Assembly (NCBI GenBank): GCA_029721515.1
Contig: JAQQSB010000862.1
Coordinates: 1 to 64,000, forward strand
Reading direction: 5' to 3'
Length of the DNA stretch: 64,000 nucleotides
DNA from: Synanceia verrucosa
Lineage: Eukaryota > Chordata > Actinopteri > Perciformes > Synanceiidae
The position numbers and the translations under genes were made by a program. The notes under the pieces were generated by a model. It was not told where the DNA came from, did no database searches, and saw nothing but the letters and a program-made list of their open reading frames with translations. This document shows, one piece after another, positions 18,432 to 29,470 of this stretch (the stretch's first letter is position 1; every line of letters starts with the position of its first letter).

Positions 18432-19754
18432 CCAATTACAGCTTACATGTTGATGTATCAGCATTAATACTCCAATAATATAATATATGATACAATATGA
18501 ACTGGAGCAGGTACTTTAAAATTTGAGAAATTTTGTAGAACAGTGTTGTATTGACAGCTAACAGACCATTGGTGAAATGTGTTTTGGTAATAATAATAAT
18601 AGCTGGTTAATGAGTGCTTTACTTTATGTATTTGTGTACTTACTTGATGCCGGTAACTGATGGATCAGCTAGCTCAAAAGTTTTGTCTTCACTTTCTCAG
18701 GTGAAATGAGCAGCGTGTCTTCTGTTAAACACTTCAGTTGTGTTCCGTTCTGTTCTAATCTGCTTTGATCTGTATTCTAATCTGCTTTGATCTGAATTCT
18801 AATCTGCTTTGATCTGTATTCTAATCTGCTTTGATCTGTACTGTACCTCTGTTATCATTTGCACATTCGGTTACCCGGGCAACCGCAAAGTAACTAAGTA
18901 TTGTCAAAAATCAATAAGTGCATTATTACACATTAATATATCTTAATGCATAATGCATGTATACACACACACACACACACACATCAGTCTAGTGTCCAGT
19001 GACCAGTCCAGTTAACAACAGACAGAGAGTCTCAGCAGGTCAGTTTTTACCCAGACATGCAGTGTAAATTTGAACTCTACAGCGTGTTAAACTGTAGAAA
19101 AAGCTTGAATCTCTGCTTGCAGAGGGAATTTTCCACAGTGGCGCCACAGACAGGTAAGTAACCTTAACATTCACATGTTGGCAACATCTTTAACAAGTTT
19201 TTTTTCAACTGAACATGGTTTTTATAGTTTTATTGTTGTCGGTTGAGGAGATGTTGGCAACATGTACCCTTCTGTTCGATGATATTATCGAGTCACAGTT
19301 GCTAACAGTTCTCATTGAGATAAGATGACCTATGTTAGCTAAGGATTATTTCTGAAGGCTGCTGACTGAGATAAGAATACATAGCTGGCGTCAAATAAAT
19401 GCAAAGATCAAATTGTCTCTGCATGAAGGTGAATTGTGTATATTTATATAATTGTATATGTACATAATTATTGTATCTGTGTTTATACAGCTAAGTTGAC
19501 ATGAAGGCTACACATGAAAAAAGATATGGTCTACATGTAGCTGTATGGATACAGTATGTCTTAACTGATAGCATGAAGCATTTGTTAATCATGATTCAGC
19601 TATATTAACTATGCTCTTATTTTCATCGTAATCAAGCAAATTGCAATCAGAGCAGACCAATAGCTGGTAAGTAGGCCAAGGTTATGGTACAAAATGATGC
19701 TTGTAGCTTTACTGTACAACTAGCAGAAGCTAGCACCAGCAATGGTTCATAAAG
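18432..19754 (+). repeat. long repeat segment, copy B
   Basis: Homologous to copy A along most of its length. Before the TACAGC start it carries only the last 25 bases of R1 (CAGCTGGGACAGACTCCAGTCCCC). Relative to A it has extra sequence between the CA tract (18,961-18,983) and AGAATACATAGCTGG, and it lacks A's block after GAATTGTG. Confidence 0.8.
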
Positions 19755-19925
19755 GATCTTTGCTAGGCTAAATACTGGAACCAGTGAACCACTTTAAAAA
19801 TGAAAAATGAATCAATTATCAAAATAGTTGCTGATCGACTAATTGATTACTCTGCCAATCCTTTTGGCTCTGACTGACATCTTTTTGATGCAGGTATTGA
19901 GACAAGGCTTTTATGATATCTATCC

Positions 19926-20462
19926 TTAACCTAATCTTACTGTATATCTTATCTTAAATGTGATCTGTCCCTGGCTAACAGCACCTGCCTGACGCGGCAG
20001 GGGACCAGGCTGCATGACGTCCTGCAGTCCCTGGATCATGATGGGAGCAGCTAGTCCAACATTCAGTGTCTCAGTAGACATGGATGTATTTGGCTGCTCA
20101 GAGCTATATGGAGCTCCACCCAGGGTGGTGCAGCCAGCATGTGCTCCGCTCACACTTTCATCCAGCTGATGGTGGTCAGTGATCTCATGTCCCGGGTTAT
20201 GAGCACTTGCAGGACTCTTCAGGTGACTTGGCTGGTCAGTGACAGGTGGAGCTGGTACCATGGGGCTGCACTTAGTAATTTCTTCACACAGACTCTCCAG
20301 AAGTTGTTGATGAACAGAATCATCAATAGGAGCAGAAAGAGGTGAAGTTGATGCACCAAATATATCGCAGAGAGTTTCAAGTAGTAATCTGTATTCCTCA
20401 TCATTGAGAAGTTCTGCATTCAGATCCATGCCGTCGGCAGGCATGTTGTCAGCTGTCTCCAT
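19926..20462 (-). CDS. hypothetical acidic protein, last exon shared with LTR element
   Basis: A 178-codon frame from ATG at 20,462 (an upstream in-frame GTG at 20,495 is less likely). The N-terminus is acidic and leucine-rich (LNAELLNDEEYRLLLETLCDIF). A Pro/Ser-rich middle follows, and the end reads GLQDVMQPGPLP...GQITFK, then KIRYTVRLG. At TTTAAG the 10.9- and 59.8-kb copies have a GT splice donor; here it reads AT, so translation runs on nine codons to a stop. Upstream, AATGTTTGTCTCAG is a possible acceptor. No known domain is recognised. A damaged copy lies at 57,360-57,600. It may be a second gene of the transposase unit, on the opposite strand, or a host fragment. Confidence 0.45.
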   Translation of the reverse strand: METADNMPADGMDLNAELLNDEEYRLLLETLCDIFGASTSPLSAPIDDSVHQQLLESLCEEITKCSPMVPAPPVTDQPSHLKSPASAHNPGHEITDHHQLDESVSGAHAGCTTLGGAPYSSEQPNTSMSTETLNVGLAAPIMIQGLQDVMQPGPLPRQAGAVSQGQITFKIRYTVRLG

Positions 20463-20585
20463 ACGGTTACTCCAGAGGAATGACTGGTGTTTCACTCTGT
20501 CTGAACGTTATGGTACCTGAGACAAACATTAAGAAGAAGATGATTTTCAGAATCTGATATTAAAACACCATATGCACATTTTTGG

Positions 20586-20919
20586 GGGCGGCACAGTGGT
20601 GCAGTGGTTAGTACTGTCACCTCACAGCAAGAAAGTACCGGGTTCCATTCCTTACTGTGACCTTACTGGGCCTTACTGTGTGGAGTCTGCATGTTCTCCC
20701 TGTGTCTGTGTGGGTTCTCTCCGGGTACTCTGACTTCCTCCCACCATCCAAAAACATGCATGGGGATTAGGTTAATTGGCTAATTTAAATTGACCGTAGG
20801 TGTGAATGTGAGTGTGAGTGGTTGTCTGTCTCTATGTGTCCTGTGATGAACTGGAGACTTGTCCAGGGTGTACCCTGCCTTCCACCCTAAGACAGCTGGG
20901 ATAGGCTCCAGTCCCCAAA
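20586..20919 (+). repeat. R1 dispersed repeat, full length
   Basis: Complete copy with head GGTGCAGTGGTTAGTACTG and end CAGCTGGGATAGGCTCCAGTCCCC, running directly into segment copy C. The B box is damaged (GGGTTCCATTCC). Confidence 0.8.
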
Positions 20920-21463
20920 TACAGCTTACATGTTGATGTATCAGCATTAATACTCCAATAATATAATATATGATACAATATGAACTGGAGCAGGTACTTT
21001 AAAATTTGAGAAATTTTGTAGAACAGTGTTGTATTGACAGCTAACAGACCATTGGTGAAATGTGTTTTGGTAATAATAATAATAATAGCTGGTTAATGAG
21101 TGCTTTACTTTATGTATTTGTGTACTTACTTGATGCTGATAACTGATGGATCAGCTAGCTCAAAAGTTTTGTCTTCACTTTCTCAGGTGAAATGAGCAGC
21201 GTGTCTTCTGTTAAACACTTCAGTTGTGTTCCGTTCTGTTCTAATCTGCTTTGATCTGTATTCTAATCTGCTTTGATCTGTATTCTAATCTACTTTGATC
21301 TGAATTCTAATCTGCTTTGATCTGAATTCTAATCTGCTTTGATCTGTATTCTAATCTGCTTTGATCTGTATTCTAATCTGCCAAAAATCAATAAGTGCAT
21401 TATTACACATTAATGTGTCTTAATGCATAATGCGTGTATATACACACACACACACACACACAA
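20920..21463 (+). repeat. long repeat segment, copy C (5' part)
   Basis: Matches A and B up to the CA microsatellite (21,441-21,462) and then stops. The 22-bp tandem is longest here, with about seven units (21,239-21,380), and GGTTACCCGGGCAACC is deleted. Confidence 0.85.
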
Positions 21464-21564
21464 CAATATATTACAAGATTAAGAGTCACAGTTAAAATTA
21501 CTGATTCACACAGAAACCGGATCATCCATTTTAGGAAAAAAGCCAGTATGACACTTTATGATAG

Positions 21565-22820
21565 TTAATATAAACAGCATCTGCTGCATCCAAGTATCTT
21601 TTTTGCAGCCTCTGACTCATTAAGATTGGTTGTGACTTCCGAGCTGGATGTACGTCTGCCTATGGGAATCCCATGTTCTTTTCGACTGGAGTGGTCATTG
21701 TCACTTGAAGAAAGTGATGTGGGGAGGATGTTGAATGAGCTAAAGGAGAGAAGTCTAAAAGAAATACAACATAAATTTGGTTAAAAAATCACACCTGATC
21801 CCACATTTTCAAACTGTTTTTGCAATTATACAGATCATTCTCTTCACATAATTTTTGAAAATCATGTTAAAGTAGAGACAGAGATGATGAGTAGAGACAG
21901 AGACATGAGACCTAAACTGATAATTGGGAAGCAGCATTACAAATGATATTACAATGAGACTTGCCTTCCTCTGAATTGCTGTCTTGTGTTGTTGCACTTG
22001 GATCAGGAGCAATCTGTATCTCAAGACAGATGTTTTTCTCCAGTGTCTGAGCTGGGTGGATAATATATTTCAAGAGATCAGAGTGAGGTTACAAAAAATA
22101 CTTTTTCAAACATATGGTTTAAAGAACCTTACAGGCTTACACTCTAACCATACACCTGTAGCAATCACCTATAGCAGTTTTTTTTCATATTTGGCCAATT
22201 GTTACTCCCAACTTTTCACTGATTGGGATATGGTTGTTTTTTTTGTTTTTTTTTTTACACAGTTCATGGATAACAGAGAAATGTAACTACCTGCATCAGG
22301 GATTCTGTCACGTACTGTAAGGCATAAATCCGGACTGGCCTCTATCAGTTCAGAAAAAAATGTCTTCCTCAATCAGTGTGTTGGTTTCATCAAAAGCATC
22401 AAGTTCCGTAGCATCAGGAAGCCCAAACTTGTTTCTGACTGTAGAGAGAAAATAGATTTTTTTTTACAGTGAATGTAATTCACACTAATTGCCTCAATCA
22501 GCGTCAATGACAGCTATAAGCCTGGCGGACCGTCAGGCTTTGCTTTGAAGCCAAACGTTGCTAATTTATTTATTTTTAAACACTAACATTAGCCGGATCC
22601 TCCCGAACGCAACACTGACATTAGCCGGATCCTCATCTAACTTACCGTATTTGCCCCCACCACCAACGAGCACCAGGATAAGTCTAATTCCTGGGGAAAG
22701 CCTGTTATCACATTTCTTTCAGATACTCAATATTTGGCCGGAAAAATAACTTACCACTCAACAAGTTTGTTTTACTGCAAGCAGCCACTTCTTTCCGAAC
22801 GTTATTCACCTTACAAGCTA
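21565..22820 (-). pseudogene. CIDE-N/PB1-like protein gene, broken
   Basis: Four minus-strand exons. E1 ends at 22,755 (NNVRKEVAACSKTNLLS, donor GTAAGT). E2 is 22,291-22,438 (FGLPDATELDAFDETNT, then LIEEDIF). E3 is 21,965-22,046 (LEKNICLEIQIAPDPSATTQ). E4 is 21,754-21,565 (SSSDNDHSSRKEHGIPIGRR, stop). The pattern 'DETNTxxxEDxF' with the flanking LP is that of the CIDE-N/PB1-like N-terminal domain found in fish transposon-associated and uncharacterised proteins. E2 contains ATTTTTTTCTGAACTG, one T too many, which introduces a stop. The E3-E4 join is off by one base. Intron 3 would use a GC-AG donor (AAG-GCAAGT). The true start lies above 22,755 and was not fixed. Confidence 0.5.
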
Positions 22821-24769
22821 CAAGCAGTGAATGTAATTCACACTAATTGCCTCAATCAGCGTCAATGACAACGGAGTCGCATCACACCACATGATATTTT
22901 AACACGACTTCATACTGTCATTACAGTCCTGTAGAAGGTAATATATCCAGTTTTTACCTTATTTAAGCCGTACTTTATACAGTCTAAGCCCGGGTCTGAC
23001 TTCTCCGCCTCATTCTTCCGCTTCCAACCGTTGTGAGGCAGAAATGCGCGCAAACCGGATATTGTCTTCTATTTCTTTGTTTTGGTTTAATGGCCCTGAT
23101 ATTGACGTCAACACAGCCAGGAGTGAATGTAACTCAGTCACAGGTGCTATCATGTCACTTGCTTGATTAACACTGCTTGCAGAGCTATTTCATCACTACA
23201 AGTGTTAAAACAACACCAAAATCAACACCCACCAACTCAAAATTATTAACACTGAAAAAACAACACTACAGATTTTGCTGTGTAAATAATGAACTTAACT
23301 CTTCTCATTTCTGAGTATCTCCCCAGCAAATCCATCTGACACTATGTGGCACCTAAGTGCTTAAGGCTTAAGTTTTATGACTGGCAGAATAAACAGATAA
23401 GACCAGTTCCTCCTCTCTGACCCAAGAAACTCCAGGACATACACCAGGAGGAGGAGTTTTATTGCCCACATTCCTGCTTTAATCCTGCCAGACACATCCA
23501 AAGCTTAATGTGGCCTCTTCCTTTCTCCCTGCCTGGAACAGAACATTACATTAAGATTTTAATGGTTAACTATGCTTTCATTCCTCAGCTACTGTCATAT
23601 AAGTATCACTGTTACAGTGTCAAAGATCAGTCTCCACATAGATCCTCTTCCTTTTCCTCCTTCTGATAAGGACTAAATGTGACATGTGGGATTGGTTGTG
23701 GATTAAATCTACAGACACAATCATACATAGATCTGCCTGTTGTAGTACACCTTCCTACATGCTCTGATACCATGGTTCATCTGTGTTGGTTAATTTTTTG
23801 ATGAATTTCAATTCAGTTGGTCAAGTTTTGTTCTGTGGTTTCCTACTATAGGTTGTTTGGTGTCATTTTACAGCTGAGAGAGGGAGCTTTCACATAGAGA
23901 AACTTTAATAAAGTAAAACACAGCAGTATTAACATCAAATAAGTTAAAAGAATATCTCAGTTAACTTGGTGGATGGGGAGGGACCAGTGGTCACACCCCA
24001 CTGGACCTTCAACAAAGATCATAAAAAGCCTCAGCTGGTCTGAGTGCTCTCTCTACTCTTCTTCAGTCCTTCAGTCAGTCAAGTTCTGGTCTTCATCCTC
24101 TCCACTGCATCTCTGTTCTCCCTCTCCCACATGCTGGGAGGGGGAGGGAAACAATGATGACCCAGAGACAGAGACATGCTGTCCCACCGCAGGCCCAGCA
24201 CCTCATGGCATGAAGAGCAACCTCTCCAGAATCTTCAACCTGCTCCAGATATGACTGAAAGACTCTGAATGCTGCCTCTGAATGGCCTCCTCAGGACCAA
24301 ACACCTCACGGCATGAAGAACAGCCTATCCAGAACCTTCCAACTCTGCATCCTGCCTCAAGACCATCTTGTCTCCTCTCTCTACTCCTTTGCCCTGAAAA
24401 TGTGATCCAGCTCCTCTGCTCAGACACAGGCTGCAGAAAATGACTCCAGCCATCATGAAGAAACTAAAAGAAGAAAAGACTGTCGACACGTTGGTGTGAA
24501 TCCAGCCGACCTCCCCCACCAACAAAGAGGGGGGGAAGAATTGAAAGCAAGGGCACAGAGACTATGCTGTGAAGAGGAGAGACAGACAGAGAGAGACTGA
24601 GATGGAGCCATGTCAACCAGAGATGTTCAGAGACAACCAAAGATGTCCAGAGCTGTCCAGATGTCCACCGATGCCCGAAAGAGCCACTGGTGAAGTTCAA
24701 GCAGAAGTCGCCTGCAGAGATCCAGACAGAACCTGCAGCCACTCCTCACTCCCATCCATCCAGGAACGG
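22821..24769. other. no gene fixed; possible promoter region and low-complexity frames
   Basis: 22,830-22,870 duplicates the 22,473-22,510 phrase (GTGAATGTAATTCACACTAATTGCC...GCGTCAATGACA). 22,980-23,110 is locally CpG-containing and could be the promoter of the CIDE-N-like gene on the minus strand. 23,400-24,780 has CT/GA-rich stretches with overlapping chance frames (67-93 codons) and duplicated phrases (CATGAAGA-CAGCC), but no recognised protein. Confidence 0.4.
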
Positions 24770-25860
24770 TGATATACTGCATATACATCTTACAGATATT
24801 AAAGAGTTTGATGATTAGACACTAAATTAAATGGCCTGAATTTAGGGCTTAATCCAGCAAACTTAATAATATTTAGTAAGATATCAGTAAAACACTAAAC
24901 CAATTCTGAATAGTAAATTACTCACAGTCTTCTCTGATGCCTCTCAAACTCTCAACTGCTGAACGGTACAACAAACCTAAACCAAATTTTGGTAACAGCC
25001 TAATTCTTAATTTGGTCTAGATAACCACCACTGAATTTAACTGATCACACTGAATTAATTAATCAGATATTCATCCTTTGAACTTTGCCTTTGTTTAATC
25101 ATTCATTCCATTTTTGTCACAGTGAGTCAATGTCATGTATCTTCCATCAATCTTCCTTTATCCTAGTTTTTATTTTCTATTTGATTATTTCTGTTAGTAG
25201 CCTGGTCATTTAGTTTGTCAAACTAATCATCTATTATTAGTTATTTTCTGTGACAGTAGTAGTCTGGTTATAGTTTGTCAAATAAACATCTCATTTATAA
25301 AGAACTTGGTTATTTGATTTGTGTGTGTATATAAAGTAATTGAATCACTGTACACTAGGTCAAGAACTCTGTAGCACCCTGAGATTAAGAGACTCTATTA
25401 ATTAATGTCAAATTCACAAGTTTTCCCTGTTTTAGCAAAACTGGGTGGCGCCCTGATAATTTCTACTATTAAAGGTATTTTTGGTTTATGATCAATAACT
25501 TAAAGATATTGTTCATAAATACAGAATTTGATATTAATTAATGATTGACCAATCTGCTCTACACTATTTATGCTACAATGTAGTGGAATAGTTTCTGTTC
25601 GTAGTTTAGTCATGTAGTTTGTCAAATAAACATCTAGTTTTATAAAGAAGTTGGTTATTTGATTTGTGTGTGTCTATAAAGCAAATTGAATCACTGGACA
25701 CGAGGTCCAAGAATCTCAAGAGCTGCCTTAGGTTAAGAGACCCTATCATATCAAATCTGCAAGTTTTCCCTGTTTCCACAAAACTGGATGGTGTCTGTGT
25801 GAATCAATAACTTAAGAGTTATTGATTATAAATACTGATGTTATACAAATGAATGACTGA
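24770..25860 (+). repeat. dispersed repeat, second copy at 37.3 kb
   Basis: From GGTGATA...CAGATATTAAAGAGTTTGATGATTAGACACTAAATTAA onwards it matches 37,305-38,110. Within this copy, a block with TTTGTCAAATAAACATCT...GGTTATTTGATTTGTGTGTG...GAATCACTG is itself duplicated (25,260-25,450 and 25,610-25,800). No coding capacity. Confidence 0.75.
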
Positions 25861-26386
25861 TTATTCATGTGCTACAGGGAGCGTCTTTGTGCTCAGTGAT
25901 CCCTGTCAGCTTCTTTCTGTGCACTCATCAGCCTGTCTGCCTCCACTGACTAGTTGTTCACTGCTCTTGTAGTCATTTCTGCAGTATTGAGCTGCTCCCT
26001 CTGCAGGGAGCTTACTGACCCTACAAAAATAAGAAAGAAGTCAAGGGAGCATTGTGTTAACATTTATTTGAGTTTGGATGCAAAGTGTAATTGTACTCTC
26101 ATTCCATGTTAGCTGGTTGGACTAGCTACCCTTCCTGTTAGCGCTGCCCGCCATGGTAGTGGAGGTTTGACTGAGCAGAGTTATAAGTGCTTCAAGTACT
26201 TATTTGTGCTGAAAGAAATTCTGATTCTGGTTCTGATTGTCCCACCGAGGAGGCGATACACTCCACTCTTTGTAAGACTGCAGCTGTCTTACAGGGACAA
26301 GTTTCCTTCTCCGTACTGGTTGTGAGACTGAACAAAGCTCACCTGAATTGTGAAGGTCATTCTGAGAGGCGTGACTAACTACGTCA
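25861..26386. other. no gene recognised
   Basis: Intergenic-looking sequence leading into the 15-bp minisatellite. No recognisable element. Confidence 0.4.
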
Positions 26387-26701
26387 CTGCTGCTCCACCC
26401 ACTCCTGGTCCACCTACTCATGATCCACCCACTCCTGCTCCACCTACTCATGATCCACCCACTCCTGCTCCACCTACTCCTGATCCACCTACTCATGCTC
26501 CACCTACTCCTGCTCCACCCACTCATGCTCCACCTACTCATGATCCACCCACTCATGCTCCACCCACTCATGCTCCACCTATTCCTGGTCCACCCACTTA
26601 TGCTCCACCTACTCCTTATCCACCCACTCATGCTCCACCTACTCCTGATCCACCCACTCATGATCCACCCACTCATGCTCCACCTACTCCTGGTCCACCA
26701 C
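26387..26701. repeat. 15-bp coding-phase minisatellite
   Basis: Twenty-one units of CCACCYACTCMTGVT. Since the unit is a multiple of three, several frames stay open across it: one reads Pro-Pro-Thr-(Pro/His)-(Ala/Asp/Gly), another a Leu/His repeat, and the minus strand a Ser-Gly-Trp repeat. A frame of 130 codons starts at 26,350. I see no promoter, splice site or homologue that would make it a gene. Confidence 0.95.
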
Positions 26702-27420
26702 AAATGAACTTGGCTCCATCTCGTGGCCGTTTGGTGAACTGAGTTTGATGGTTGCAGTATTCAAACTTTCCATGTGTGCATGGTAGCTCTGATACATAAT
26801 TAGCTAAAACTAACACTGAACTCTGGACATAGAACTTGTCAAACAAACAATCACAACAATTTCTCACTAATACTTGTCAAGGATACTGAATAAAATCACA
26901 ACAACAAAATAATCATCAGGATTTCTTACTACTAACTGTAAATGATACTGAGTAAAGCTTCTACTAAACTGGCATTTATAATACATCATTCAATCACAAA
27001 CAACTAAACAGTTAATCAATTTTTAATCTACCTTTTTCCTGTCAGCTCTCAATTGTCATAACCACTTTCTACAAAAAACCCAAAACAAAACAATTTCATT
27101 GATTGATTTATCAATCAATGACAACATGATAGTCATCAATGACTATCTTGAACAGTGTTAACATAGATAATATATCAATGACAGCTCTGCAATCTGCAAC
27201 CCATCATACCACATCAAGCCAGCCAAGCTGCACTGGGGATTTTATTCTTATACTTTTATTATGTCAAAATAAAAGCCTTAACAAACGTGATTCTATAAAC
27301 TGACAAACACCAGGGGCTTTTATTTTGAAATTAACACAGGAAGTTCTGAGTAAAACTGACACTTGTCAGAGCCAGCGCTGTACAGCGGCGGAAGGCAGCA
27401 GTGTTCCTAAACAGGGCAGA
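26702..27420. other. no gene recognised
   Basis: AT-rich, with the self-complementary stretch TTTCATTGATTGATTTATCAATCAATGACAAC near 27,090-27,125. No coding signal. Confidence 0.45.
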
Positions 27421-28663
27421 TCAAAGTGTGTATGTTGGTGTGGGTATGTGGGTGTGTGTATGCGTGGGTGTGTGTGGGTGTATGTGGGTGTGTGTATGGG
27501 GGTGTGTATGCGTGGGTGTATGTGGGTGTGTGTATGTAGGTGTGTGTATGTGGGTGTGTATGCGTGGGTGTGTGTGGGTGTATGTGGGTGTGTATGGGGG
27601 TGTGTATGCGTGGGTGTGTGTGGGTGTGTGTATGTGGTTGTGTATGCGTGGGTGTATGTGGGTGTGTGTATGTAGGTGTGTGTATGTGGGTGTGTATGCG
27701 TGGGTGTATGTCGGTGTGTGTATGTGGGTGTGTATGCGTGGGTGTGTGTGGGTGTATGTATGTGGGTGTCTGTTGGTGTGTATGAGTGAGTGTATGTGGG
27801 TGTGTGTATGGGGGTGTGTATGCGTGGGTGTATGTGGGTGTGTGTATGTGGGTGTGTATGCGTGGGTGTATGTGGGTGTGTGTATGTGGGTGTGTATGAG
27901 TGTGTGTGTTAAGGTGTGTGTATGTCGGTGTGTGGATGTGGGTGTGTATGCGTGTGGGTGTATGTAGGTGTGTGTGTGTGTTGGTGTGTATGCGTGGGTG
28001 TGTGTGGGTGTGTGTATGTAGGTGTGTGTATGGGGGTGTGTATGCGTGGGTGTGTGTGGGTGTGTGTATGTAGGTGTGTGTATGTGGGTGTGTATGCGTG
28101 GGTGTGTGTGGGTGTGTGTATGTAGGTGTGTGTATGGGGGTGTGTATGCGTGGGTGTGTGTGGGTGTGTGTATGTGGGTGTGTATGTGGGTGTGTATGCG
28201 TGGGTGTGTGTGGGTGTGTGTATGTGGGTGTGTGTGGGTGTGTGTATGTAGGTGTGTGTATGTAGGTGTGTGTATGTAGGTGTGTATGCGTGGGTGTGTG
28301 TGTGTGTGTATGTAGGTGTGTGTATGTGATTGTGTTTGCGTGTGTGTGTGTGGGTGTGTGTATGTGGGTGTGTATGCATGGGTGTATGTGGGTGTGTGTA
28401 TGTCGGTGTGTGTATGTGGGTGTGTATGCATGGGTGTATGTGGGTGTGTGTATGTAGGTGTGTGTATGTGGGTGTGTATGCGTGGGTGTGGGTGTGTGTA
28501 TGTAGGTGTGTGTATGTAGGTGTGTGTGTGTGTGTGTGTGTGTATGTGGGTGTGTGTATGTAGGTGTGTGTATGGGGGTGTGTATGCGTGGGTGTGTGTG
28601 GTTGTGTGTATGTAGGTGTGTGTATGTGGGTGTGTGTATGTAGGTGTGTATGCGTGGGTGTGA
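27421..28663. repeat. GT-rich minisatellite (TGTGTATGNGGG type), about 1.25 kb
   Basis: A higher-order mix of GTGTGTATG, GGGTG and GCGTGGGTG words with units of roughly 24, 36 and 50 bp (for example TGTGTATGCGTGGGTGTATG). The plus strand carries virtually no C, so the strand asymmetry is extreme. Both strands therefore hold long open frames, up to 336 codons of His-Thr-Pro on the minus strand, which are composition artefacts. Confidence 0.95.
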
Positions 28664-29199
28664 TTAAGAACATCCTGTCATCACATGATCAAATCTTCAG
28701 TCAGCTATTCACTGTGATTAATGAGAACATACAGTAGGTGATTTGAACTGAAGTAGAGAAATTCAAATACAGTATAAGACACAGAAAGTCATAGAGATAT
28801 ATTCAATATAACACCATAAAAATATATTCAATATAAGATTTGTTTTGTGGAAATAACTCAATGCTTGTGTTTTTTGTTTTTTTTTTTTTATAAAAAACAA
28901 CAGTGACATCAAATTATCAAACTGTCATGTAAAAGGTTAAATTTCGAATGTTTGGTCGTTTGAGCCACAGGTGGAGTTTAGCTGCTGCAGAGACAGAGAG
29001 GGAGCTGCCCCCCCTAGTGGCTGAGATATGTCACGACATTGAGTCTATAATATGGTCAATACAAATATTTTTTTAGACAGTAAACACTACACAATAGCCT
29101 GATAGTTATTGTTACAAATGATGGACTTAAACATACTTCAGATAGTAAACACAGTTTCCTGTCTTCATTCAGTATATATAGTCCACATCTGAGCTGACC
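28664..29199. other. no gene recognised
   Basis: AT-rich, ending in 'GGTCCACACACC' that leads into the LINE fragment. There is one inverted pair TGTTTTTTGTTTTTTTTTTTTTATAAAAAACAACA (about 28,869-28,902). Confidence 0.45.
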
Positions 29200-29470
29200 T
29201 CACCTGGTCCACACACCTCTCACCAAGTGGAGAAGACCCAACAGAGACTTTACTTCCTCAGGAAGATAAAACAAGCTGTCCTCCCTCAAAACCTGCTGAT
29301 GAACTTCTATCAGTCAGTGACAGAGAGCCTCCTGATGTTCAGCTGCTCGGTGTGGTTCAGCAGCTGCACAGTGGAGGACAGAAGGAAACTCCAGCAGGTG
29401 GTGAGGGTGGTGGAGCGTGTGATCAGGACCACACTTCACTCAGACTGCTGTCTCTGTGAAATCTGACTCT
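29200..29470 (+). mobile_element. non-LTR retrotransposon RT, C-terminal fragment
   Basis: The frame contains QQRLYFLRKIKQAVLP, LLMNFYQSVTESLLMFSCSV and DRRKLQQVVRVVERV. These are the familiar post-catalytic residues of fish LINE reverse transcriptases (AQQRLYFLRRL... FYxxxIESxLT... LQxVVxTA). The YADD core and endonuclease are absent. The clade (L2/CR1- or Rex-like) is not settled. It lies just beyond the 3' end of the USP37-like gene, on the opposite strand. Confidence 0.75.

Noticed and set aside
27421..28673. Open frames of 188, 254 and 336 codons in the GT-rich array
   Set aside because: The translations are simple Cys-Val-Gly or His-Thr-Pro repeats, present in most frames on both strands because the array lacks most stop-forming bases.
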